From: CBDUVZ01 sp965370805
Lineage (GTDB): Bacteria; Hydrothermota; Tepidihabitantia; Tepidihabitantales; Tepidihabitantaceae
DNA: 29,618 nt
Direction of reading: 5' to 3'
NCBI GenBank assembly: GCA_965370805.1
Contig: CBDUVZ010000022.1
Coordinates: forward strand, 1-29,618
Shown here: in pieces, positions 16,311 to 23,735 of the stretch
Position numbering within the stretch: position 1 is the stretch's first letter
Layout: each line of letters starts with the position of its first letter
Translations under genes and position numbers: made by a program
The notes under the pieces: model-generated
What the model was told of the DNA's origin: nothing
Databases searched by the model: none
Seen by the model: the letters and a program-made list of their open reading frames with translations, nothing else

Positions 16311-18521
16311 TTAGTGGCGTCTCGGCGGCCGCCCACGGTCGCGGGAGGAAGGTCTGCCTCGGTCGTGACCGCCGCGCGGCGGACCACGGCGCTCCGGTCG
16401 CTTCGCAATCCCGTCGTCGTCCGACGGCGGAATCTCACCCCGCTCTTCCATCGCCTTGCGCCGCGACAGGTTCACCCGGCCGAGGTCGTCGACTTCGACC
16501 ACTTTGACCCAGATTCTGTCCCCGACTTTGACCACGTCCTCCACCGAACGGACCCGCTCGGGCGCAAGCTGGGAGATGTGCACCATCCCTTCCTTGCCGG
16601 GCAGGACCTCGACAAACGCGCCGAAGCTCATGATCCGCTTCACTTCGCCTTCGTACATCTGGCCGACTTCCACTTCCGCGACGAGCAGTTCGACCCACTC
16701 CTTCGCTTTACGCAGGGCGTCGGCTTTGTTCGATGCGATAGTGACCGTGCCGTCGTCTTCGATGTCGATCTTGGCGCCGGTCTCCTCGGTAATCTTGCGG
16801 ATGGTCTTGCCGCCCGGGCCGATGACCGTGCCGATCTTCTCCTTATCGATGACAATCGACTCGATGCGCGGCGCGTACTCGGACAACTCGGGCCGCGGCT
16901 TGTCGATTGCCTTGTCCATGACGTCGAGGATTCCCATCCGCGCTTCGGTGGCCTGGAGAGCCGCTTCACGCAGCAGTGACCAGGGAACCCCGGGCAGCTT
17001 GAGGTCAAGCTGGATTCCGGTAATCCCGTTGCGGGTGCCGGCGACTTTGAAGTCCATATCGCCGTAGTGGTCCTCGGCCCCGAGGATATCGGTGAGTATC
17101 CTGTACTTGTCGCCGTCTTTGACCAGGCCCATCGCCACGCCGGCGACCGCGGCCTTCACCGGCACGCCCGCGTCCATCATCGCCAGCGACCCGGCGCAGA
17201 CCGAAGCCATCGACGAGGAACCGTTCGATTCCATGATATTGGTGACAAGCCGCACCGTGTACGGGAAGTTCTCCTCGGACGGCACGACCGCTTCGAGCGA
17301 ACCCTCGGCAAGATTGCCGTGGCCGATTTCCCGCCGACCCGGGCCGCGCAGGAACCGGACTTCGCCGACCGAGAAAGGCGGGAAGTTGTAGTGCAGCATG
17401 AACCGCTTCCGCTTCTCCTCTTCCAGTTCGACGTCGTCAATGACCTGCTCGTCGGATTTGGTGCCGAGCGTAGTTGCGGCCATCGCCTGGGTCTGACCCC
17501 GGGTGAACAGGGCCGAGCCGTGGGTGCGGGGAAGAATCCCGACTTCGCACTCAATCGGCCTCACCGCATTCAGCGGGCGGCCGTCCAGCCGCTGGTCATT
17601 CTCCAGAATCCGACGCCGGATGTCGGCCTTGACCAGACCGTCAAGCACCTCGGCAATCTGCTTCTCGGAATCCGGGAACTGCTCCGCCAGATCCTCGACC
17701 AGCGAGCGCTTGAATTCGGCGACCGCGTCGTTACGGTCGAGCTTGTCGGCCGAGTCGTTGATTTCCCGGACCTTCGCTTCGGCCCGGGTCCTGACTTCGG
17801 CTTCGATTTCGGGCGGGACATTCGACTGCTCAACGGCAATCTTCGGCTTGCCGACCGTCTCGACCATCTCCAGTTGCATCTCGATAGTCTGAGCGATAAT
17901 CGGCGTGGCCACTTCAATCGCCTTATCCAGGTCCTCGATGGTGATATCGTCGGCCTCGCCGGCAATCATCATAATCCGGTCCTCGATGCCGACGAACATC
18001 ATCGACATCTGTGCCCCGGCGAGCTGACTCATGGTCGGATTGGCGACAATCTCCCCGTCCACCTTGCCGATGCGACAGGCGCCGAGCGGCCCGAGGAACG
18101 GAATCTCGGAAATCGACAGGGCGCACGACGCACCGAGCATCGCAATCAAGTCGCTCTCGTTCTCCATATCGGTCGACAACAGGTAGACGATAACCTGGGT
18201 CTCATTCCGGAAATTCGGCGGGAACAAAGGCCTTATCGGCCGGTCAATCATCCGACAGGTCAGGGTCTCCTTATCTCGGGGCCGGCCCTCGCGCTTGAAA
18301 AACCCGCCCGGAATCTTGCCCGCGGCAAACGCCAGCTCCCGGTAATCGATTGTCAGCGGGAAAAACGGCAGATAGTCGGCCGCCTCCTTCCGGTAGCAGG
18401 CGCTCGCAAACACCACGCTGTCGCCATAGCGGACAAGCACACCGGCATCAGCCTGCCGGGCAACCCGGCCGTACTCAATAGACAAACCCCGGCCGCAAAC
18501 CTCTCTCTCGACGCGGTGCAC
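16311..18521 (-). CDS. pnp: Polyribonucleotide nucleotidyltransferase (PNPase)
   Basis: A 736-residue 3'-5' phosphorolytic exoribonuclease. Two RNase PH-like domains are joined by an alpha-helical linker. The early motif FFKREGRPRDKE and the later VLPRTHGSALFTRGQTQ-like catalytic region are both present. A KH domain carries GPGG in GTVIGPGGKTIRKI, and an S1 domain follows (EGEVKRIMSFGAFVEVLPGKEGMVHIS). The tail of about 35 residues is rich in Arg, Gly and Pro and could bind RNA. The start is a GTG at 18521 only 3 bases after the rpsO stop, so translation is probably coupled. The N-terminus then aligns with the usual PNPase start. rpsO-pnp is a classic conserved pair. Confidence 0.97.
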   Translation of the reverse strand: MHRVEREVCGRGLSIEYGRVARQADAGVLVRYGDSVVFASACYRKEAADYLPFFPLTIDYRELAFAAGKIPGGFFKREGRPRDKETLTCRMIDRPIRPLFPPNFRNETQVIVYLLSTDMENESDLIAMLGASCALSISEIPFLGPLGACRIGKVDGEIVANPTMSQLAGAQMSMMFVGIEDRIMMIAGEADDITIEDLDKAIEVATPIIAQTIEMQLEMVETVGKPKIAVEQSNVPPEIEAEVRTRAEAKVREINDSADKLDRNDAVAEFKRSLVEDLAEQFPDSEKQIAEVLDGLVKADIRRRILENDQRLDGRPLNAVRPIECEVGILPRTHGSALFTRGQTQAMAATTLGTKSDEQVIDDVELEEEKRKRFMLHYNFPPFSVGEVRFLRGPGRREIGHGNLAEGSLEAVVPSEENFPYTVRLVTNIMESNGSSSMASVCAGSLAMMDAGVPVKAAVAGVAMGLVKDGDKYRILTDILGAEDHYGDMDFKVAGTRNGITGIQLDLKLPGVPWSLLREAALQATEARMGILDVMDKAIDKPRPELSEYAPRIESIVIDKEKIGTVIGPGGKTIRKITEETGAKIDIEDDGTVTIASNKADALRKAKEWVELLVAEVEVGQMYEGEVKRIMSFGAFVEVLPGKEGMVHISQLAPERVRSVEDVVKVGDRIWVKVVEVDDLGRVNLSRRKAMEERGEIPPSDDDGIAKRPERRGPPRGGHDRGRPSSRDRGRPPRRH

Positions 18522-18524
18522 GCT

Positions 18525-18794
18525 TTAACCCCGCAACCCGAGTTCGCCGATAATCTTCTTATGCCGGTCTTTGTGGTGCTTCGACAAGTAGTTCAAATGC
18601 CGACGCCGCTCATTGACCATCTTGAGCAGCCCGCGACGGGAATGTCTGTCCTTCTTATGTACTTTGAGGTGCTCACTGAGATAGCCTATCCTTTCAGTAA
18701 GGATGGCAATCTGCACCTCGGGTGACCCGGTGTCACTCTCATGCAGCTTGTAGCTTCCGATCAACTGCGTTTTCTTCTCTTTGGTTAGTGCCAT
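18525..18794 (-). CDS. rpsO: 30S ribosomal protein S15
   Basis: The ATG at 18794 gives 89 residues, the standard length of S15, beginning MALTKEKK. The protein binds the central domain of 16S rRNA. The family blocks HESDTGSPEVQIAILTERI, KKDRHSRRGLLKMV and RRHLNYL are intact. A longer in-frame version exists upstream but is not supported. GGAGG lies 11 bases from the ATG, a little far, and AGAGA is closer. It forms a conserved operon with pnp. In enterobacteria S15 represses its own translation through its leader, but whether that holds here is unknown. Confidence 0.97.
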   Translation of the reverse strand: MALTKEKKTQLIGSYKLHESDTGSPEVQIAILTERIGYLSEHLKVHKKDRHSRRGLLKMVNERRRHLNYLSKHHKDRHKKIIGELGLRG

Positions 18795-18886
18795 TCTCTG
18801 GTTTTCCTCCGCCATACGATAGCCAGATTCACGCATTTGTCAACACCTATCAGGCCCTGCCGCCGCACCGCCACTACCGATAACAC
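18785..18886 (-). CDS. Possible 33-codon leader ORF overlapping the rpsO start
   Basis: A GTG at 18886 has a strong AAAGGAGAG site 4 bases upstream and opens a 33-codon frame (VLSVVAVRRQG...). The frame ends with TAA 10 bases inside rpsO, so the two overlap. The product is basic at its end (WRRKTREWH) and matches no family I know. It could be a leader peptide that couples translation into rpsO, or a chance frame. Evidence is limited to the ribosome site and the stop position. Confidence 0.25.
   Translation of the reverse strand: MLSVVAVRRQGLIGVDKCVNLAIVWRRKTREWH
18816..18843 (-). promoter_or_regulatory. Possible sigma-70-type promoter for rpsO-pnp
   Basis: The minus strand carries a perfect TTGACA (18843-18838), a 16-base spacer and TATCGT (18821-18816). 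The predicted transcript start, near 18809, would fall at the GGAGG site and leave a very short leader, which weakens the call. Confidence 0.3.
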
Positions 18887-18913
18887 GTTGCTCTCCTTTG
18901 GGTTAGGTGGCAT

Positions 18914-18979
18914 TACCAATCCCGAATGACGAATTCCAAATACCGAATTCGGAGATCGCAAATCGGCATTCGGCATTTC
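18914..18979. repeat. Family A repeat copy A2, intergenic
   Basis: Family A units (CGAATGACGAATTCC, ATCGGCATTCGGCATT) flank the palindrome CCGAATTCGG at 18943-18952. It lies between the terminator-like hairpin of the secreted repeat-protein gene and the rpsO leader. Confidence 0.85.
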
Positions 18980-18990
18980 CTTGAACGAGT

Positions 18991-19022
18991 CCGTGGGGCG
19001 AAGCATCCGCAACGCCCCACGG
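18991..19022 (-). terminator. Strong hairpin 3' of the secreted repeat-protein gene
   Basis: A perfect 10-bp stem, CCGTGGGGCG paired with CGCCCCACGG, has a 12-base loop and starts 20 bases after the stop of the upstream minus-strand gene. There is no T-tract, so intrinsic termination is uncertain. It could stabilise the transcript end instead. Confidence 0.55.
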
Positions 19023-19042
19023 GGCTGGACAGGCGTGCTGGG

Positions 19043-21544
19043 CTAGTCGAGAAGGAGGCTCTTGGTCGTAACGGTTTCAGTGGTCGTGCGAAGCTCGATG
19101 AAGTAAGTGCCGCGGGCCAGCTTGCGGCCGGAGCAGTCCCTGCCGTTCCAGACGGCGGAGTGCGAACCGGATTCCAGGCGGGAATCGACCAGGGTCCGCA
19201 CCATCCTGCCGGTGTTGTCGAACACCCGGAGCGTTACGCATCCCTGTTCTTTCACCTGCCATCTGATACTTGCCGTCTCGAAGAACGGGTTCGGTTCGAC
19301 GGTCAACCTGCCGACGGTCACCTTCTTCGGTCCGGGCGATTCCATGATACCGGTCAGCGGGTACAGCGGCGGACTGATGAAAGAAGCCACCACTTCGATC
19401 TCAACCGTCACCGGTTCCGGATACGCGCCCGGATGGAAGCCCTCGGCAGTGACCGTGATTTCGTACTCACCGGGCTCAAGGTCGTCGATTACGTAGTCAC
19501 CGTTGTCGTCCGTGTAGGCCTGACCGTTATCGGTAGTCCCGGTGGCGGTAACCAGGGCTCCGCTGACAACACTTTGCGTCTCTCCGTCGTACACGAACCC
19601 GGCAATCCCGGCATCTCCGTCCCTGACCCGGAGCAGGAAGAAATCGATGTCCGGGGTAGTCTGGCCGGGCTGAACCTGAACGACATCAGGATAGGTCGCA
19701 GGATAGTAACCCCGTGCCATTGCCCAAACCCGATACGGACCAGGACCCAGGTTGGCAATCAGGTAGTTGCCGGCCGAATCGGCTATCGCCTGACCCTGGC
19801 CTCCCGGACCCCAGGCAAAGACGACCGCGCCCGGAATCGGAGACTGGTCGGCTGAGTCTTTCACCGCGCCCGAGATACTGCCGGGCCGACCGCCGCCGCT
19901 GTCAGGCACTAGGGCAAAGTTGACGTTCCGGGTAACCTGCCCGACCTGGACCGTAACCGTGTCCCAGGCAGAAGGGCGGAACCCTCGTGCCGTGGCCTGC
20001 ACTGCGTAGACTCCGGGCCCAAGGTTCCGGATATGGTAGTCACCGCGCATCCCGGAGTTCGCCTGACCTTGATCCGGACCATGGGCAACAACCAGGGCGC
20101 CGAAAATCGGCTCTGAAGTCCGGGCGTTTGTGACGATGCCGGCGATGCCGCCGTCCGGGCAACTGTCAGGCTCCAGGGCGAAGTTGATATTCGAGGTGAC
20201 CTGGCCACCGACTACTGCAACGCTGTCCGGATATGTTGCCGGCCGGTAACCATAGGCCTGGGCGGAAACCACGTACAGGCCTGCATGAAGCTGGAGAATC
20301 TGGTAGAACCCGGCCGTGTCTGAGCACGCCATGCCCCGACCATTGGGACCGGCTGCTGTTATCACCGCTCCGATAATCGGGCGCTGAGTCCGGACGTCAA
20401 TGACCCGGCCTGAGATGCCGCCGGAACCACCGCCGCTGTCCGGCACCAAAGCGAAGTCGATATCGGGCGTGATCTGGCCTTCCTGCACCAGGACCGAATC
20501 GTACGCCGGGAGGAAACCGGAAGCCGAAGCCGTAACCAGGTAGAATCCCGGCATCAGGTCCTCGACAAGGTAGTCACCCCGGATGCTGGAATATGCCTCA
20601 CCGTGGCCTGGACCACTGGCGACGATATGGGCGTTGTGAATCGGCTGGGAATTCTGGACGTTCGTGACAATGCCTGAAATCCCACCGGTCTGGCCCCCGG
20701 TCGGAACCAGCGCGAAGTCGATATCCGGAGTGATCTGACCCCCGGTGACCACGATAGTATCCGGGTGCATCGCCGGCTCGAACCCCGGCGCTGTGGCAGA
20801 TACGAAATAGACGCCGTCGGGCAACTCAATCAGGTAGAACCCGGTCGAGTCCGAGTACGCCTGGCCTTGACTTGAGCCGCGCGCTATAAGCGTCGCTCCC
20901 ATGATCGGCGCCTGGTTCTGGGCATTCGTGACCCGGCCTGAAATACCGCCGGAACCGCCGCCGCTGTCTGGCACCAGCGCGAAATCGACGTCGGGCGTGA
21001 CCTGCCCTTCCTCCACCAGGACCGAATCGTACGCCGGGAGGAACCCGGAAGCCGAAGCCGTAACCACGTAGAACCCCGGCGTCAGGTCCTCAATAAGGTA
21101 ATCGCCCCGGAGACCGGAATAGGCCTCACCGTGGCCCGGACCACTGGCGACGATATGGGCGTTGTGAATCGGCTGGGAGTTCCGGGCATTGGTGACCATG
21201 CCCGATATCCCGCCGGTCTGGCCCCCGGACGGAACCAGCGCGAAGTCGATGTCCGGGACAACCTGCCCCCCGGTGACCACGATCGTATCCGGGTGCATTG
21301 CTGGCTCGAACCCCGACGCCGTGGCAGACACGAAATAGACGCCGTCGGGCAGGTCAATCAGGTAGAACCCGGTCGAGTCCGAGTACGCCTGACCTTGACT
21401 TGAACCGCGCGCCGTGAGCGTCGCTCCCATAATCGGCGCCTGGTTCTGGGCATTCGTGACGTGGCCTGAGATGCCACCGAGCACCTGGGCCTGCAGGCCG
21501 GCGACTACCGCCAAGCCTATCAAGAGGACAAACAGCTTCCTCAT
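19043..21544 (-). CDS. Secreted protein with eight carboxypeptidase-regulatory-like domains and a C-terminal sorting-type domain
   Basis: The 833-residue protein has a signal peptide (MRKLFVLLIGLAVVAGLQAQ) and a strong GGAGGA site. Eight beta-sandwich repeats of about 88 residues follow, each of the pattern GGISGxVTNAxxxxPIxGA, GxAYSDxxGxYLIxxLxPGxYxVxAxAxGFxPA, then GQxTPDIDFALVP. Repeats 1-2 and 3-4 are near-identical tandem copies. The last 90 residues (LTVEPNPFFETASIRW, VFDNTGRMVRTL, ARGTYFIEL) resemble FlgD-Ig/Por-type C-terminal domains used for secretion and surface anchoring in FCB-group bacteria. Repeats of this type usually build stalks or adhesins. No enzyme domain is seen. The tandem hairpins upstream of the ribosome site may matter for expression. 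Confidence 0.85.
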   Translation of the reverse strand: MRKLFVLLIGLAVVAGLQAQVLGGISGHVTNAQNQAPIMGATLTARGSSQGQAYSDSTGFYLIDLPDGVYFVSATASGFEPAMHPDTIVVTGGQVVPDIDFALVPSGGQTGGISGMVTNARNSQPIHNAHIVASGPGHGEAYSGLRGDYLIEDLTPGFYVVTASASGFLPAYDSVLVEEGQVTPDVDFALVPDSGGGSGGISGRVTNAQNQAPIMGATLIARGSSQGQAYSDSTGFYLIELPDGVYFVSATAPGFEPAMHPDTIVVTGGQITPDIDFALVPTGGQTGGISGIVTNVQNSQPIHNAHIVASGPGHGEAYSSIRGDYLVEDLMPGFYLVTASASGFLPAYDSVLVQEGQITPDIDFALVPDSGGGSGGISGRVIDVRTQRPIIGAVITAAGPNGRGMACSDTAGFYQILQLHAGLYVVSAQAYGYRPATYPDSVAVVGGQVTSNINFALEPDSCPDGGIAGIVTNARTSEPIFGALVVAHGPDQGQANSGMRGDYHIRNLGPGVYAVQATARGFRPSAWDTVTVQVGQVTRNVNFALVPDSGGGRPGSISGAVKDSADQSPIPGAVVFAWGPGGQGQAIADSAGNYLIANLGPGPYRVWAMARGYYPATYPDVVQVQPGQTTPDIDFFLLRVRDGDAGIAGFVYDGETQSVVSGALVTATGTTDNGQAYTDDNGDYVIDDLEPGEYEITVTAEGFHPGAYPEPVTVEIEVVASFISPPLYPLTGIMESPGPKKVTVGRLTVEPNPFFETASIRWQVKEQGCVTLRVFDNTGRMVRTLVDSRLESGSHSAVWNGRDCSGRKLARGTYFIELRTTTETVTTKSLLLD

Positions 21545-21560
21545 CTACTCCTCCTTAGGG

Positions 21561-21602
21561 TAGTGCCATCGGATGGCACAGTAGTGCCGTCGGACAGCAC
21601 AG
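21561..21602. repeat. Family F: two tandem short palindromes just upstream of the ribosome site
   Basis: GTGCCATC-G-GATGGCAC (21563-21579) is a perfect palindrome with a single central base. GTGCCGTC-G-GACAGCAC (21584-21600) is a close copy with one mismatch. Both would lie in the leader of the secreted repeat-protein mRNA, a few bases before TAAGGAGGA. Confidence 0.6.
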
Positions 21603-21672
21603 TTTGGAAGCTCACTCAACTGATTTGGTCTCGTTTCCTCATAGACCTCCGCAGCTAGAGGCCAAGCAGTTC

Positions 21673-21775
21673 CCATGCCATTGGTCATTGGGGCTTGGAC
21701 CTTGGTCATTTCCCTTTGGCGTTCCTGGCAGCTTTGGCGGTTTTTCCCTTGGTCATTGGGGCTTGGTCATTTCCT
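21673..21775. repeat. Family D repeat (TTGGTCATTGGGGCTTGG), two direct copies
   Basis: The 18-mer TTGGTCATTGGGGCTTGG occurs at 21681-21698 and again at 21749-21766, with further TTGGTCATTTCC units between and after. It occupies the 280-base gap (21545-21824) between two secreted-protein genes. Apart from this and the family F palindromes, nothing else recognisable is in that gap. Confidence 0.75.
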
Positions 21776-21824
21776 GCTCGGACGCTATGTGTGCGCAGGA
21801 ATTGCACTGTCCCGCGCAGAAGTT

Positions 21825-22466
21825 TCACAAATCGAGCAGTGCGTCTACCAGGCTGTAGGCCCAGATGATAGTTGTAGTCCCGATGAACACGGCTCTCGCC
21901 CGATGCCAGTCATTGGACACCCGGTACTTGTCTCCGATGACCTGCGGCTCGGTCGCCTGAAGGTACTCGTTGTGGGCGCGGTCGTAGCTGACATGACTCG
22001 CAACCAGCCCGACCGTGGACGCCAATCCCGCGGCCAGCAGTGCGTAGCCCTTGACCGGCTTCCGGTTGTGCAACTGACCCAGACCGGGAACGAGCACGGA
22101 CAGCGGGACCGGCTGTCGGACGTACACCGTGTCGGACGGAAAGACAAGGACCGGTTCCGGCCCGGATTCCAGCTCGTGCCTGGCCCGACCGAACACCCCG
22201 CGGATCTTGGGCGAGACTGCCCGCGGATCCAGAACCAGCTCAGGCTCCTGGGTCAGAACCTGCCGGAAGACCACAATCGCTTCCTGCTCCCGGCCGAGTG
22301 CAACCAGGGAAAACGCATAGAGCTTGCCAATCTGAATCGAGTCAAGACGGGAAACAGCAGGCTCAGCCAGAGCTGAGGGTGCCAACTCAATCACTTCCTC
22401 GTATGCCTGTACCGCGTATCGGCTCTCAACCTGAGCCAGGGAACAGACCAGCAGCAGAAGAATCAC
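21825..22466 (-). CDS. Exported DUF5683-like membrane protein with helical N-terminal region
   Basis: A 213-residue protein. It begins with a short signal sequence (MILLLLVCSLAQVES) from a GTG that overlaps the kelch stop as GTGA. Residues about 20-100 are helical and TPR-like (AYEEVIELAPSALAEPA, ALGREQEAIVVFRQVL). The C-terminal part has LVPGLGQLHNRKPVKGYALL, followed by hydrophobic segments and WAYSLVDALLDL. This fits the DUF5683 pattern (PGLGQ, basic patch, membrane helices, DA end). The function of that family is unknown. Coupling to the kelch gene suggests they work together at the envelope. Confidence 0.65.
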   Translation of the reverse strand: MILLLLVCSLAQVESRYAVQAYEEVIELAPSALAEPAVSRLDSIQIGKLYAFSLVALGREQEAIVVFRQVLTQEPELVLDPRAVSPKIRGVFGRARHELESGPEPVLVFPSDTVYVRQPVPLSVLVPGLGQLHNRKPVKGYALLAAGLASTVGLVASHVSYDRAHNEYLQATEPQVIGDKYRVSNDWHRARAVFIGTTTIIWAYSLVDALLDL

Positions 22467-23617
22467 TTCAGGACGGCTATCTTTCTGACAACGCGGGTCC
22501 GGGCGTCGGCAATCACCCGCACGAAGTAGACACCCTCGGTCAGGTCGACCTCCAGCACGCCGCTGCGCGCGACAATCAACCTCCCGGCCGCGTCACAGAC
22601 CTCCAGTCGGCAATCATCTCCCGGGTCGATTCTGACCCGGCTCCTGAAGACCGTGGGAAACCGCGGGGGCGTTTCCGGTTGGACCGGTGTGACCTCCTCG
22701 ATTCCGGGAAACGGCATTGTGTGGGTCTCGACTGTCCCGATGCAACCCTGCAGGTCCCGGCCACCGAGCACGATTACCCTGTCGCCGACGACAGCAGCGC
22801 CGAGACCAATCCTGGCGGTACCTAACGCTTCACCCTCTTGCCACCGTTGGGTCGCTACGTCGAGAATCTCCACTGAACTCAGCGGCCTGCCGCCACTCTC
22901 CCCGCCGATGGCGTAGACACGATTCTGAAACCCGACAACACCCAAGCCGCTCCGCGGGAAGGACATCGGCAGGCTTTCGGGTTCCCACCGGTCGGGAACG
23001 TAGAACTCCGCGCTGTTCAGGTCATTGTAGTACTTGCCGCCGACCGCGTAGATACGATTGCCGGCGACTGCAACGCCTGGGACCGCGCGCGGCGTCCCCA
23101 CCGAATCGACCTCAGACCAATGCAGACTATCCGGATAGAAACGCGTCACGGTCCGCTTGTAAAAACCCCATGAATCGCCCCGGTTGTACCCACCGACCGC
23201 GTAGATATCGCCCTGATAAAGACAAGCGCCAATACCCTGCCTCGGCCAAGGCAGACTCGCCACCGTGTCCCAGCGATTCGAAACCGGATCGAACCGGCCC
23301 ACCCTCTTCGTTTCCGCCCGCCCGTCCGTGCCCCCGATTACGTAAATCTTGCCGTCGAGGACGGCACAACCTGCAAAAGCGCAAGGCCAAAGAGGTGGCG
23401 CGAACCCGGTTATCCAGGAATCCCCATCCACATCATAGGCCTCAACTACCATTCTGGACCAGAGCGACGCATCCCCGGAATCCGGTCGGTCAGAAAGCCC
23501 ACCAATAGCGTAGACCCGATTGCCCACCGCGGCGCAGGCAAAACCATAGCCCGGGGTGGGCATCGGTGCGCCCTGGTGCCAAGCCTGGAGCAAGCCGAAA
23601 ATCAGAAGCCAACTCAT
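22463..23617 (-). CDS. Secreted kelch-repeat beta-propeller protein with short sorting-like tail
   Basis: The 384-residue protein starts with a signal peptide (MSWLLIFGLLQAW) behind GGGAGG. Six kelch blades are visible from the pattern [GN]xxYxxGG: NRVYAIGG, GKIYVIGG, GDIYAVGG, NRIYAVGG, NRVYAIGG and DRVIVLGG. These would form a six-bladed propeller at about 15-295. The last 70 residues (CRLEVCDAAGRLIV, LTEGVYFVRVIA) are a shortened Por-type/FlgD-like domain. Propellers of this kind bind proteins or glycans outside the cell. No catalytic residues could be assigned. It overlaps the DUF5683-like gene by 4 bases. Confidence 0.85.
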   Translation of the reverse strand: MSWLLIFGLLQAWHQGAPMPTPGYGFACAAVGNRVYAIGGLSDRPDSGDASLWSRMVVEAYDVDGDSWITGFAPPLWPCAFAGCAVLDGKIYVIGGTDGRAETKRVGRFDPVSNRWDTVASLPWPRQGIGACLYQGDIYAVGGYNRGDSWGFYKRTVTRFYPDSLHWSEVDSVGTPRAVPGVAVAGNRIYAVGGKYYNDLNSAEFYVPDRWEPESLPMSFPRSGLGVVGFQNRVYAIGGESGGRPLSSVEILDVATQRWQEGEALGTARIGLGAAVVGDRVIVLGGRDLQGCIGTVETHTMPFPGIEEVTPVQPETPPRFPTVFRSRVRIDPGDDCRLEVCDAAGRLIVARSGVLEVDLTEGVYFVRVIADARTRVVRKIAVLK

Positions 23618-23657
23618 GATTCACCTCCCTTCATCTGCAAGTCCCGTGCCGGAACAC

Positions 23658-23735
23658 AACGCGAGACGGATAACGCATAACGCTTGACGCAAGGCGCATG
23701 GAGCATTATGCGTAAAGCGTAGCGCATAGAGCGTC
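23658..23735. repeat. Family C repeat copy C2
   Basis: GATAACGCATAACGCTTGACGC on the left and GCATTATGCGTAAAGCGTAGCGC on the right form an imperfect inverted pair. It fills most of the gap between the kelch and kinase genes and ends directly at the kinase stop codon (23736-23738). Confidence 0.7.

Noticed and set aside
17067..18725. A 552-codon open frame on the plus strand
   Set aside because: Antisense to pnp and rpsO, which are unambiguous. The translation has no family features.
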